Below, in pieces: positions 1 to 11,465 of a DNA stretch of 64,000 nt. The position numbers were made by a program, and so were the translations under genes. The notes beneath the pieces are model-generated. The model saw nothing but the letters and a program-made list of their open reading frames with translations. It was not told the origin of the DNA and made no database searches. This DNA is from Uranotaenia lowii. Lineage: Eukaryota; Arthropoda; Insecta; Diptera; Culicidae. The number at the start of each line of letters is the position of its first letter. Position 1 is the stretch's first letter. Location: contig NC_073693.1 in assembly GCF_029784155.1 (NCBI RefSeq), positions 332,324,592 to 332,388,591 of the forward strand. The letters run 5' to 3'.

Positions 1-100
1 ATAATCTAATGAATACGTACCACTTGTCGTGAAACAATATAATGTGTTGAATAATGAGTAGAAAAAGTTTAAAAAAATAAACTCAGTTGTAAGGAAATGT

Positions 101-205
101 AAAATAGTGACTTTAGGGACCAAATTTCAAAAAAAGTTACTTCTGAGTGACCAGCCTGAAAAAAGTGACAAAGTTACTAAAAAGTGACCAACTTCTAGCC
201 CTGTA
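101..205. repeat. Copy of a hAT-like end repeat (first of two)
   Basis: The stretch ends with a motif of the form ACTAAAAAGTGAC...CTAGCCCTG. A related ending occurs at 1098-1134 in the same orientation. Ends reading CAGGGCTGG on the complementary strand resemble termini of hAT-type MITEs, but no matching inverted end or target duplication was found here, so this is probably a fragment. The remaining sequence from 1 to 1097 shows no gene. Confidence 0.35.
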
Positions 206-1086
206 TGCAAAGTGTTAAATGTTCAAAAGCGGTTTGGCTAGTGAAAACAAAAAATACACGAAATGGCGGTAAAATCCGAAAACTTCTACTTTTTTTAGCT
301 TGATAAATAAAAGAAGCATATGATGCGTATTTAAGTCAACAACATATAGAAATATATGCTCACGCAAAGCGACGACGATGACAGTTTGTTCGAGATTTTT
401 ATCTCAACACACATCTGAGATATTAAAAGTGGCCCACGTTTCCCCATGGCCCACGATACCCCCCTCTTCCCTACTTTTTCTTATTTTATTGTTTAATGCC
501 TTGAAGCTAAAACGTACAAAAATGAAAAAAAAGCTTTTAAAATATCTTGCTGTTAATTTTTGAGTGTTCGACTGATTGGCATGATTTTTAACCATCCGGC
601 ATATTATATACAATTCTTATGTAGAACAATCAACGTCAATAAATGATTGTTACCTCAGTTTACTAAAATACCAGTAGAAGATTATGGTTTCGTTAATAAT
701 AGTTGTTTTTGATAACTTTTTGTAATAAGGAACTAAAATTGAACTGACTCGAACATTTTCATGGAATATTTTGAACTTATTCTTAAGTTTGCAAATTGTA
801 TTTGGGAAAATCCAGCATTTTCTCGAACTTCAAAAGTTTATTTTATGGAAAAATTACTCGAAAACTCAACTTTCTTAGTACCAATCTTAAAGAACAAGAA
901 TAATTCTAGAATAACATGCTTACCAAGCGGATAATTTCCATCAGATTCTTCGAGTTATAATCAAAATATGTAAGTTTCCTTGTAAATCAAAAGATTTTTC
1001 GTGATTGTGACGTCGCAGTATGTACCAATACTAGAGCAGGCCTGCCTTGACACTACCTTCTTTAAATGTTCCTTGCCTCATGTCGA

Positions 1087-1134
1087 TATCACTAAAGTGT
1101 CAAGTCACTAAAAAGTGACTCGCTACCAGCCCTG
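1087..1134. repeat. Copy of a hAT-like end repeat (second of two)
   Basis: This shares the AGTCACTAAAAAGTGAC core and the CCAGCCCTG ending with the copy near position 200. It lies directly beside a reverse-transcriptase remnant, so it may mark the edge of an old insertion. Confidence 0.35.
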
Positions 1135-1149
1135 CAGTTCGGCATTATC

Positions 1150-1370
1150 CAGGCCAATTAGTCGATGACTTTCGATGCACTCTCACAATAGCATTTGACA
1201 TGAGCACCAAAACTTAAGCGGTTGGCGACCATTACTCCAAGGTACTTCAGCTGCCATTTCGAAGATGTAGTGTGTTCTGGTTCTCCAACAGTAATCTCCA
1301 TGTGCGGCACAGCTCTTTTGTTGGTCACGGGCAGAACTTCGGTTTTATGGTGGGCGACCCATGTGATTTT
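1150..1370 (-). pseudogene. Non-LTR retrotransposon reverse transcriptase fragment (connection region)
   Basis: Read on the minus strand, this gives a short open stretch with the segment AHHKTEVLPVTN followed by WQLKYLGVMVANRLSFGAHV and an in-frame stop soon after. The AHHKTE and LKYLGVM...RLSF..H pattern is typical of the region just after the polymerase palm in Jockey/I-type non-LTR retrotransposons of mosquitoes. Only about 70 residues are recognisable, with no YADD box and no endonuclease, so it is a dead fragment. Assignment to a particular clade is uncertain. Confidence 0.6.
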
Positions 1371-4292
1371 TTATCCGGGAATTCTGTCATTCATCCCTAC
1401 TGCGACCCACGGGAGTACGGGGGAGTGTTCCTCAATGCGTCAATCGGGTTAGACGGAGATCCAGCCGTTCAAAGGAATGGCTGATGATAAATTAAAAATT
1501 CTAATAATCGGAAAAGGGTAATACATATGATGATAAGGCATGAATATTGCCTAAACACCCAGATAGCTAGCTTTCAACCTTTTAGATAGCAACCAGTAGC
1601 AAAAATTTCAAATGGTTCCCAAGAAGAGGGAAACAAGTTATTTGGATAATGAAAACATCATCACAAACAACGTTTGTGTTCCGCACGTTAGACATCGCTA
1701 ACATACGATCAAGCTAATACATTCTTCTAACAGACAAATTAGTTAAACGATGCGCTACGGCATTCTTCTAGAGGCACAGGAACAACTCATCTTCGGCCAG
1801 TTTCTTCCAGCATTTTACGATACATATATCAAACGACAACGACGTCAACAATAACAACTATCGGCAGCTTTATGTTCTTAGTTGGAAGCAGTTCCAGCAT
1901 CGAACTTGTTGTGGTACTAGTGGTACCTTGCTATAATCCATGTTTTTTTTCCATTTAGCCACCGAAGAACCATCGAGATTCCAATAATATACTATAGGTA
2001 AGGTAGAACCCAAAAAAATAACACAAAACCAATAAAGATTGCGGATGCATAACACCGGCCTTTCTTCTTTCGGCTTCGGCCGAGCTGCTCATTCGCGATT
2101 CTTCCTCTTTGCCGACTTTGCCCAGGCCGATCGATGCGATCGGTAACTTGATTTTCTCAAGGTTAAGCCTTGCGGGGCTCGTGGACTCGTCGTGTGGTTG
2201 TTTCGAGTCAATGTTGGCACTGCTCGTGTTACCCGAACTCGGTTATTGTTGCTTTCGGGTGTTTTTGTATTAAAATATGAAAAAGTCGATCAATGAATTT
2301 TTCATGACCCGAAGGAAATCAGAAAAAAAACGGTCCCTGTTTGGTTAGACGAGAATTTCTAAATCTGGCCGAAAGAAGAAACGCGTGTAATTATGGGACA
2401 TTTTCCCATCGTGCTGTGCCGGCCTAACATGGGGATCAAATCTCGCTCGGAAACTGTCTCATCCGAAGTGGACCATTCGAGGCATCTTCGCAGAGCAGCA
2501 ACTTTTTTTCCATCCGGATCTCAAGGTTAACCAGCTGCACTGCACTGGGTAGAGCCTGTTAAGGCTTGAACCCAGCGATCGCAGGCACTATAGATGTGGT
2601 AGAATTTTTCGATTTGCTGTTTTGTTTGGAATTCTGGAATATCATAAGAGTTTATAATGTAGAAATGTTCATTGAAATACTATAGAAAAAAATATTTTTC
2701 TCTCACATTTAAAGTTTTACAATGAAACTAAAGAGCTAGTTAAATTGTATACTCGAAAAAGATGTCAATCAGAAAAGATTTTCTTACTCAAAATGGTTGA
2801 AGATATTTACGTCCATCATATGTTACATTCCTTTATATGTTTTCCGTTGACGACCATAATGCATCATATAAAATTCTTAACTTTTAAGGAAAAATAATTG
2901 AGTTCAACACATAACACATAAGACACGACAAACGACCTGTAGGAATCTTTTCAGATAACCAGATCCATTGATTGAACCGTCTGCATCGCAGAACTTCGCC
3001 TAAAGCTTAACGTCAAACTGTAGGCGAAATTCTACCCTAAGGAAACAACCACGATGGTGAAGCCTCTCGGGTTTTAATGATATCATTTATCGTCCCCCGG
3101 ATAAAACGCCAACCTTCCGAAGAAAGAAAATAAAAACAAAAGGTAAAACATTGTTGTCGACTCATAACAACGATGCCCGTGGGTGATAATTTCTGGAGGT
3201 GTCTGTTTGATTTTCCCGGAAATTTTCGAAACCTTAAGCGATGTTAACGATCTTCCCGGTCGAGAATCTTCATCGTTAAAGAAGCTTATGTGGATTTTTT
3301 TTTTTTTTGAAAGCACAAAGAATGGCTTATGAGCTAAATTTATAAATAACATTATTGTTTTGTCTCAATTTGTGTCAAAATTTCTGAACAATTGTGCAAA
3401 TTTGAAGTAGGAACTCTATTTCAGAGTAAATATTCATATTTCAGGTTAAAAGTCTGGTTTAAAAATGATGAATCCCGTTTAAGAAATCAAATTCAGATTT
3501 GACATTCACACGACACTCTTCACAGGAATGCAAAAGAATGGAATGGAAAAAGAGATGATTTACCAGGATAAAATATCCTTCAATTGAAATGAATCAGGTC
3601 AAATAACAAAGGCAAAGCCCACAAAACCTTGACCCACTTTGGGCGTCTGGAAGAAACGACCTAAAAGACTGAAAGGGGATGCAATCCTTTCTGCCAGTTC
3701 TTTCTTTTGACCGCAAATACCAACGTTGTAATGAGAGGCATACATTAGGAAATAAGTTATCCGGTGTCGGCGGTTGTGAGATTGAAGTTTGAAAAAGATA
3801 AAAATATCTATCTTTACATCTGTTGAGTACGAAACAGAAAAATTTACAAGATGAAATGATACTTAACGCAGAGAGTAGGGTAATTGCGATAAGTTGATAA
3901 GGTTAGCTCCCCCCGACCTTCGAAGGAAGATTCTAGAAAAGTCGACTATGAATATGGATGATCCTGAACCTTGTACAAGATCTGATGACAAATTTGGGTC
4001 AGATAAGGGTAATGAATATCACCCTTAAAAAATTCAGCCCATTTTTGAAGCTTAATAACTTTTTTATATTTACTCAAATCGAAATGCAGTCTTCGGATGA
4101 TATATTTGTCATAATTTAGGCTTTTAGAAAATTCGTATTCAAAAGAAATCGGCCCAAGGGGACCTAAGTTATTGATGAAAAATTGGGTTTTCATGTTCCT
4201 CCCGAACAAAATGTCTCAAAATCCCATACAAACTAATACTAGGCCTAGCATCAATTTAAGCATGCATTTTTCATGCATGACATTCCACGAAT
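1371..4292. other. Intergenic stretch with no recognisable gene
   Basis: About 2.9 kb of AT-rich sequence on both strands. Open frames are short, lack conserved motifs and splice logic, and none resembles a known family. A GC-richer patch around 2060-2230 and 2390-2610 stands out in composition but has no coding or RNA signature that I can identify. Confidence 0.5.
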
Positions 4293-5211
4293 ATGAAATT
4301 TCTCATAAAAATTTGTTGCAGTCTAGCCCTCAAACAATCAGGCATTACATCTGTCTGTGTTGGATCAAAACTATTAGAAATTTTAATATATCAAACGATA
4401 ATGAACAGTGTAATGTCGTATATCCCCATCGACCAACATGGGTTTTTCCCTGGTCGAGCGATAAATTCAAATTTAGCTCAATTTACTTTTTTCTGCCTTA
4501 GGTTAAAGTGTATTGAAAATAGATTTCGAATTGACCCTGTCTATACAGATCTCAAGGCTGCATTCAATTGTGTTAGCCCGTAAGCCATAATTTGCTTCTA
4601 GCCAAAATTAGTAGGCTCGGCTTTGCGGACACATTTGTCTCACGGTGTACAATATAATAAGGTGATATCTTCCCGATGATGTCGTCATTACTATCCATCT
4701 AGTGATCTGATTATTCTCCGCGCGCGAAACTTTTTGCCCGGCACGCTATAGGCAGATAGTAATGACGTCACTAGTTTGCATTCAAACGAGTTGTTTACTC
4801 GTGTGAGTAGCCTACCTTATATACTTATACCGTGCATTTGTCTCGTGGCTGGCATCTTATTTGAAAAAAAAAAAACAAATGTCGGTCAAACTTGGATCCT
4901 TCTTCCGCTTTTTGTAATTGCTCAGGCGTACCACAAGGCAACAATCTAGGGCCTCTCTATGCAGATGATCTTTAACTCTTTCACAAGATCAGAACTGAGG
5001 ATGATCGTTTGATTCTACAGAATTGTATTGATAAATTTGCCAACTGGTGTGAAATGAACCATCTAACCATCAATATTGCAAAGTGTGCCATTATCTCATT
5101 CACACGAAAGCCTAATCCTATCACATGGAATTATCAAATATCTGGTGAACCATTAGAAAGAGTGGACCTTGGAGTCACTCTTGATGAAAAAATCACGTTT
5201 CAGCAGCATTA
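4293..5211 (+). pseudogene. CR1/Jockey-like reverse transcriptase, left half, decayed
   Basis: Several frames together spell a non-LTR reverse transcriptase: a GSKLLEILIYQ segment, then QHGFFPGR, then VYTDLKAAF (palm block A), the SGVPQG block near 4920, a YADDL catalytic box near 4960, and finally ISGEPLERVDLGVTLDEKITFQQH. Frameshifts, stops and a deletion between the SGVPQG and YADD blocks make it non-functional. It is interrupted by a MITE at 4641-4834 and cut at its right edge by a mariner-like element. The same reading resumes at 11821. Family assignment rests on motif order; the exact clade is not certain. Confidence 0.8.
4641..4834. mobile_element. MITE inserted in the reverse transcriptase remnant
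   Basis: A 194-bp unit with imperfect inverted ends (left CACGGTGTACAATATAATAA, right end complementary to CACGGTATAAGTATATAA). It is flanked by a perfect 9-bp direct repeat CATTTGTCT at 4632-4640 and 4835-4843. An internal inverted pair around GTCATTACTATC (about 4685 and 4752) gives further fold-back potential. It has no coding capacity. The flanks are reverse transcriptase sequence, so removing the unit and one repeat restores the host repeat. A 9-bp duplication would fit a Mutator- or P-like integrator, but I cannot assign a family. Confidence 0.75.
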
Positions 5212-5423
5212 AAGAGTGTCCACGATGAAATTGCCACACTATGAAATTGATCTAACTTTTTAACCGTTGGGTAGAATTTAATGAAAATTTGGTTGGATTT
5301 AGTTCATAGTGCATTGTGTACATCCTACAAGTTCTGTGATCAAAACTCGGGGAAATGGAGTTGAAAGAACGTGATAAAATCTTGGGCATTCATCACGAGA
5401 ACAAGGATCTCTCGCATCTTTCT

Positions 5424-7279
5424 TTTTTTTTTTTGTTTATGGGTTTATGAGCGCCTGGCTGACCCGGAAAGGAAAAACAGAACGGGGGACAGAAGAGGAA
5501 AATTTTAAATGAGAGTAGAATAGCCTAGAAAAGGAAAGCGGCAACAGAGCCCGAGGGTTCTGAAGCACCAGTTTAGGGAAGCGTTAAGATAGTGCTCGAC
5601 GGACTAGGACGGTTGGTGGGCCCCATATGAACTTCGAGTTAACCCAACCTCCAATTCAACCGAGCAGTAACAGTATGGTAGCAAAAGGTATCATATGCTA
5701 ACGCCTCGATATCATTGTCAGAAGGGTTCACTATCTTACCGTAGTTGAGTTATCCCTACCTTTCACCTAACCTTACTCGATTCAATAACTTTGAATATTT
5801 ATGATCGTTTTTACTCGAGACTAACATAGATTGACTAATAAAACATATTTCCCGAATTCAGAACAAAACATCTAGATAAGAAGCTATCTCTCAATAAAGC
5901 AATTAATAGAATTTCGCTAAACACAAATTAAATAGAGATACAATTATGAATTGCATGACCAATACCTTTTGTACTATCATTGACTTATCAAAATAACAGA
6001 ATATAAACCATAATGCAAATGGCGATGCTGTTCTTCTAACAACCTCATTGCTAATTTTGAACAACTTTTCAAAACAACCTCCCTCAATCTTTGGTTTGGT
6101 TAAAATGAATGTCAATTTTCATAACCCCGATATTATTTTCCTGGACGAGTAGGTTCTTGTTTATCAAAATCATACCTTCTATCTTCTACATCCTTATTTG
6201 AATTTCAAACCTAATTAAGCTATAAATCGAATTACAAAAAAAGTATTAAAACGAGAAAGAACTAGAATCAGATGGATTGGGTAATTAAAGATGTTTCCCA
6301 ATGTGTGATTCTCTAGGAATTCAGAAAAAATACGCGGCCACTCCGTAATCACATTAACAACTTGGATACCATAAAACAGAATCTCTAATCAAAGGTGTCT
6401 ATCATTCCAGCTTTTGTAATAATTTTACGTTATACAAACAATAAAATGAATAGAATGATTGAATTAATAATCGAACTTAATAGCCTGACCATACTGCTAA
6501 TGACAATGCTGTTCCTCTAAAATCTCGAACTAACAACTTCTCAGAGCAACCCTCCTCAATCTGTTTCGGGTAAAAAAAAATTACACTCCTATTTATAAAT
6601 CTCCAATATTATTTTCCTGGACTATCATCTATCTTTTACTTCATTATTTGAATTTCACACCTAACCAAAAAAAAATAGACAAATCTATCAAAAAGTATTG
6701 AAACGAAAAGGAATTATTCTTGACAGGAAACTGTATAAACAGCATCTTGATCCAATTAGCCTCTAGTTCTTGTAAAATGCTTGATTTAAGAATAAGCCTT
6801 CTATTACTTTACCTTGCCTAGTAACACATTAAACATTGAATACCTAACCATGTGCCAATTGTTAACATCCTTATATCCAACTAATTCTTGTACAATTAAA
6901 TTGCCTATCTAATTTTGGCAGTTATCATTCATTTACAATACTGTCTATTCTAATCTAACTTGCGCATGGTGGAAAAGTGGAAATATTAACATTTAAAAGG
7001 CTAGTTGTGATATTTCCACTGCGCAATGCTGTTGTTGTCCAACGGAAGGGAGGGCAAGTGTTTCAACTCCCATTCACCTTATCAACATGGATCATTAAAG
7101 AAAAAGTATACAATATTGAACCACCTTTTAATTTATTTTCTATGATCTCATATCGAATAAGGCTACGTGCAACGGCCCTTTCAGGTTTATATTAGTTTAG
7201 AGTCTGTTTCCAAACCGTCAACTTCTATAAACACAGTAATGCACGCCGTCGCCGTTACCCATTACAGCCTAGGGTACGG
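5424..7279 (-). mobile_element. Retroposed insertion with 21-bp target duplication
   Basis: A perfect 21-bp direct repeat lies at 5403-5423 and 7280-7300, inside mariner transposase coding sequence. On the plus strand the insert begins with a run of T, that is, a poly(A) tail on the minus strand. A long target duplication plus a poly(A) end is the hallmark of LINE-driven target-primed integration. The 1.86 kb body has no recognisable protein. It contains two diverged direct copies of a roughly 140-bp block (about 6000-6140 and 6490-6625, each ending ATATTATTTTCCTGGAC). It could be a noncoding LINE derivative, a long SINE or a retroposed transcript. Confidence 0.7.
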
Positions 7280-7300
7280 AAGGATCTCTCGCATCTTTCT

Positions 7301-7913
7301 ATCGCTAAAATGTTGGGAATCGCAAATTCCACGGTGTCGCGACTGATTAAGCGGTTCGAGGAACGATTGACCACCGATCAGACGCCTAGAAGTAAAGGAA
7401 AAAGTATTCCGTACTGTAGTGTCTTGACCCTCGCATTAGCAGTGTATTATCCTTTGAGAACATAGATTAATTTAGGAATAACAAAGCAAGCGAGGGAAGT
7501 GAAAAGGGTAGTTTTTGACAGACAGATAGCGGTACAGATGTGTCTTGCTTGGACCCTGAACGTACAACAACAAACGTTCAGCAGAACAAGTCCGCCAAAA
7601 CCCGTGCCAGGAAGTTGTACCTCAACATGCTGACGAAAGTTAAATGCTACATCATGGACGACGAAACATATGTGAAGGCCGACTTCAAACAGATCTTCGG
7701 CAACCTGTTTTTCACGGCCTAGGATAAGTTCAGCGTTCCGGAACATGTCCGCATTCAGAAGATATCCAAATTTGCGAATAAATTCCTGGTTTGGCAAGCC
7801 ACCTGCACGTGCGGGAAGCGGAGTGAAGTGAGTGAGATGAACGGACAGGTGTAAATACATGAAAGAGTGCCTCCAGAAGCGGCTGCTTCCTCTCCTGAAG
7901 GCTCACAGCGTCC
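7301..7913 (+). pseudogene. Mariner-like transposase, N-terminal and central part
   Basis: The pieces read as a helix-turn-helix region (KMLGIANSTVSRLIKRFEER, near 7310-7370) and then the catalytic region KCYIMDDETYVKADFKQI (first catalytic aspartate block, near 7640-7700), followed by FSVPEHVRIQK and FLVWQA. These motifs match mosquito mariner-like (ITmD37E-type) transposases as I know them. An in-frame stop after LFFTA, frameshifts and the flanking insertions leave it inactive. The first few codons lie before the 5424 insertion (HHENKDLSH near 5390-5420). Confidence 0.8.
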
Positions 7914-9271
7914 TGTCGTGATTTTACGAATCTCAATTCAGAGACTCACTTCAGCACGTCTGTCGCTCACAAGAATAGATCAATAACTGACTTTTTTTGT
8001 TTGTGTTTCAAGTGTTGCCTAAATAGCAAATGTTGTCATAGCAATTAATTTTATTTTATTTATCTTCAGTGTTGCCGAATACAACTATTATTTTATTTTA
8101 TTCTTAATTTAATTTGATTTATTTTCTGTGTATGCTTCATCTCATCCCTACATTCATTCTCATCTCTATTCTCAATTAAAACTTTTCACGCGTCAACTTT
8201 TGTTTTTTTCCTTTAAAGCAAAATTTTATTTACCAAATATTCTGAAGTTTTATTCCATATTCCACATCTTTATTCTCCATCCTACAAATTTTATTTTATT
8301 TCTGGAGGATAGGATAATCTCATCTCTACATTCCTATTCAACTCTATTCTCAATAGAATCTTTAATTTACAGACTTTTGTTTTTCTAAAATACAAAATTT
8401 TATATCCCAAATATTCCTCATCTCAATTCTATATTCCATTCTCTGCAAAAGCTTTTCAAATCTTAATTTTTTTGCATATTCTTCATTTCATCCGAAAATA
8501 TTCTTTACAAAGGCCTTCCCAATTTGTGCTTTCCCTGTCGCTCTGCTTTTATTTACCAGAACCGGAACAATCCGCCAAAAAACATTCTTAGCAACAGCTT
8601 TCTCAAACTGTGCTTTCCTTGTCACTCTGTCTCTGTTTACCAGAGCCGGAATGATTCGATAGTATTGTTAGAAACAGCCCACCCAACCAGAAGGCTTATT
8701 CAAAACAAACAATCAGCAGCAGTAGACTTAAAAATCCAAATCAAAATAAAAAATCAGAAGCAGCAGCCTCAAAAATCTGTGCTTCTTGAGTCAAATCTGT
8801 CCTTTCTCCACCCAAAAGGCAAAATTAAAACAAACAATCAACAACAGCAGCCTTAAAAATCTGCGCTTCCAAAGCCAATTCCATCTTTTTCCACCAAAAG
8901 ATCGAATCAAAGCAAACAATCAGCAAAAGCTGCCTGAAAATCTGCGCTTCAAAATCTAATCTGTCTTTTTCCTCAGGGTGGCCAAATCAAGACAAACAAG
9001 CAGCAGCAGCCTTAAATATCTGCGCTTCTAACGGCAATTCCGTCTTATTCCACAGGAAGGCCAAATCAAAACAATCAGCAGCAGCAGCCTTAAATATCTG
9101 CGCTTTCAACGCCAATTTCGTCTTTTTCCACCGGAAGGCCAAATCAAAACAAACAAGCAGCAGCAGACTTAAATTTCTGCGCTTTCAACGCCAATTTCGT
9201 CTTTTTCCACCGGAAGGCCAAATCAAAACAATCAGCAGCAGCAGCCTTAAATATCTGCGCTTTCAACGTCC
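7914..9271. mobile_element. 1.36 kb insertion of unknown type, largely minisatellite
   Basis: The transposase reading breaks after CGTCC at 7909-7913 and resumes after CGTCC at 9267-9271, suggesting a short (5-bp, or an imperfect 8-bp) target duplication. The left part (7960-8480) is T-rich low-complexity DNA; the right part is an approximately 78-bp tandem repeat. No open reading frame in it resembles a transposition protein, and no clear inverted ends were found. Confidence 0.55.
8779..9262. repeat. Minisatellite, about 78-bp unit, six-plus copies
   Basis: A phrase starting GCGCTTTCAACGCCAATTTC recurs at about 8863, 8944, 9022, 9100, 9179 and 9257, with spacings of 78-81 bp. Each unit also carries a CCGGAAGGCCAAATCAAAAC segment and a CAGCAGCAG run. 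The rightmost copies are the most alike and the leftmost the most diverged. More degenerate copies may extend left to about 8520. Confidence 0.85.
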
Positions 9272-9576
9272 CAACAATCTTCTGGTCGTATTTGGCCTCA
9301 TGGCACTACTCCAAGGACGTGCTGAAGTGTTATGCAGACAATAAGGTAAATTTCGTGCCGAAAATGTTCAACCCTCCCAACACTCCGGAGCTACGCTCCA
9401 TCGAGAGGTGCTGGGCGATTATGAAGCAGCACTTTCTTAAACGACCTAAGGTAGTGAAGACAGTCGAGGAACTGAAGAAAGTATGGATTTACATGCAAAA
9501 ACGGTTGATTCACAGGTTGTGCAGAATCTTATGGCCGGGGTTAAGGCCAAGGTGCGGGCATTTGCGTATGGACTGT
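9272..9576 (+). pseudogene. Mariner-like transposase, C-terminal part
   Basis: It continues the transposase from IFWSYLASWHYSKD through VNFVPKMFNPPNTPELRSIE (second catalytic block and terminal acidic residue) to HFLKRPKVVK and a C-terminal VVQNLMAGVKAKV segment ending in TAA near 9576. A one-base frameshift lies near 9495. The order and sense match the pieces at 7301-7913, so the two were one gene before the 7914-9271 insertion. Confidence 0.8.
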
Positions 9577-9750
9577 AAATAAAATACGAGTACCGTGACC
9601 GGCCCTAATTCTGCGCAGTCCCAAACTCTGCGCATTTTCATATTCAAACAGAAATATTTCAAGATGTGATGAACAAAATATCCATGAAACAAGCTGAAAC
9701 TCTTCAGTTACTGTTTATCTTCTAAATGCTTCCAATTATTTTGAAATCTG

Positions 9751-9917
9751 AAGCCTAGTCCACACTAGGCAACATGAATTGCGATTTTTGTTATGAGACG
9801 AACTTTGTTGTCTATTGTTGTTGTTGGAAACCTGAGACGGTCTCAGTGTCTCCCGAAGAAAATGGGAGACGCTGAGACCGTCTCGAGACGAACCGTCTCC
9901 TAGTGTGGACTAGGCTT
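9751..9917. mobile_element. MITE with perfect 19-bp inverted ends
   Basis: AAGCCTAGTCCACACTAGG at the left is the exact reverse complement of the right end CCTAGTGTGGACTAGGCTT. A second internal palindrome around GAGACGGTCTC makes most of the 167-bp unit foldable. TGA at both borders may be a 3-bp target duplication, which would fit a PIF/Harbinger-type integrator. Noncoding. Confidence 0.75.
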
Positions 9918-10447
9918 GATGAATTGTTCGCGAGAAATTGAAAAAATTTAAATGAATGTAGGAAGCAAACGTTGAAAAATGGCCGCCGTTGGCAGTCCAG
10001 CTTAAGTGTTAGGAAAACAAAAAGATCAAGTGAAACAGTATTAAACAGAATTTTCTCATTGGAAATGCCTCTACGGGAAAAATAAAATCATTCTGAACAT
10101 GACTGCTAAAAAATTTGAGAAAAAATGGTTTTTCAAATCAAAACAATGATTTTACCAATGCGCAGAATTTGACACCATTTGTTTACTTATGTTCCTAATG
10201 CGCAGAATGAAAAGCACCGGAGTGAACTTTTGTTAAAGCTGCAAGGAATTGAATGCAGGGAGTTAGGAGACTTTCAATTACAGTTTTCTGTTAAGTTTTA
10301 TGAAGATTGTGTATCCGTAAAGTTGTTGGGAGTTTCTTAGGAATCTCATCGAAACTATATCTTTTGTTGGGAAAAAAAAAGAAAATCTTGATTTGCGTTC
10401 TCTATTGTGTTCGCGTGTTAATCGTTCAGTCCCAACTGTACAGACTG

Positions 10448-10648
10448 TTCCGACGTATAGAAGCAGTTCCGGCAAGCCACAAAATCGCCCCATCTGGGGG
10501 AACTACGCGAAACTTCTCTCAGTTCACCCGCTCACTCGCACTCGTGGACTAACTGATACTGAATGATATTAAACCAAATGAAGCAGTGCGTATTTCCCCA
10601 AGCTGGGGCGATTTTGTGGCCCGCCGGAACTTCTTCTGTATGTCGGAA
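10448..10648. mobile_element. Fold-back MITE, about 50-bp arms
   Basis: The left arm starts TTCCGACGTATAGAAGCAGT and includes CCACAAAATCGCCCCA; the right arm is its near-exact inverse, ending ...CTGTATGTCGGAA. The 201-bp unit has a central loop of about 90 bp and no coding capacity. It lies inside the 9593-11694 element. Confidence 0.7.
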
Positions 10649-10975
10649 TAGTGTGCACTGCACACCAACGAAACAAGTTAATTTGACCAGATCCGGCGAA
10701 GAACGTGATCGGTCAACAAATATTGGGTAAGGGAGCTGCAGGAAAAAACATCTGCAAGTAACATATAGCAAGTGTAAGAAATAGTGAAAGAAAGTGTCAC
10801 ATAAGGTTCAAAGATCCAAGGCTTGAATTGGCCCTTTTTCATAATTTGCAATACTTTACTAAGCGTAAAACATGTTTTTAAGGCCTTTTAATTAAATTCG
10901 ATGTTTGTCTTACAAGTATGGAATGGTATATTGGTTTTATTTGGGTGCGCAGAATATGGGACATATGCGCAGAAT

Positions 10976-11465
10976 TAGGCTGATTAATGTCATGCTGAAG
11001 CAACTAGCAACGCAACACAACGCAACGTTCCAATAAGAAAGCGTGAATGCTTTGAATCGTCTCCTTTCTTTCGGGAGCCATCAAAAACTCATCAAATCAC
11101 GACCCGGATTGCAAGAATGCCGAAATTTGAACCGACAAATTTCCTTGTTTTTTTGCCGGAACTAAGAATTCATGAAAATTTTCTCACCGATTAAAATATT
11201 TTTTAGTTTATTATCACAAGTTCGGACAGATCTTCGTACTATTGTGCTTAAAACTCGGAATCACTGCTTCAAATCGAGAAAAAACAATATTCCCATTGGA
11301 TTTCCTACTAGTCGCGCTACAAAACACACTGGCATCAGATTTGTCGCGCTTTACAAAGCGACCAGTATGACAGGTCTGCGCTTTTTCCATGGAGATCAAA
11401 TAAGAGCTGGTTTGTCGCGTGATTGCGTTGCGTCGCTACTTGCTTCAGCATGACATCAGCCTTAG
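10976..11465. repeat. Inverted-repeat unit, about 490 bp
   Basis: Left TGTCATGCTGAAGCAACTAG, followed by a CAACGCAACACAACGCAACG run, is mirrored near 11420-11465 by GCGTTGCGTCGCTACTTGC, TTCAGCATGACATCAGCC. The arms are about 50 bp and imperfect. It is probably a further nested fold-back element within the 2.1 kb TIR element. Confidence 0.6.

Noticed and set aside
2060..2610. Possible structured RNA or gene in a GC-richer patch
   Set aside because: No conserved RNA motif, splice pattern or frame could be identified by eye.
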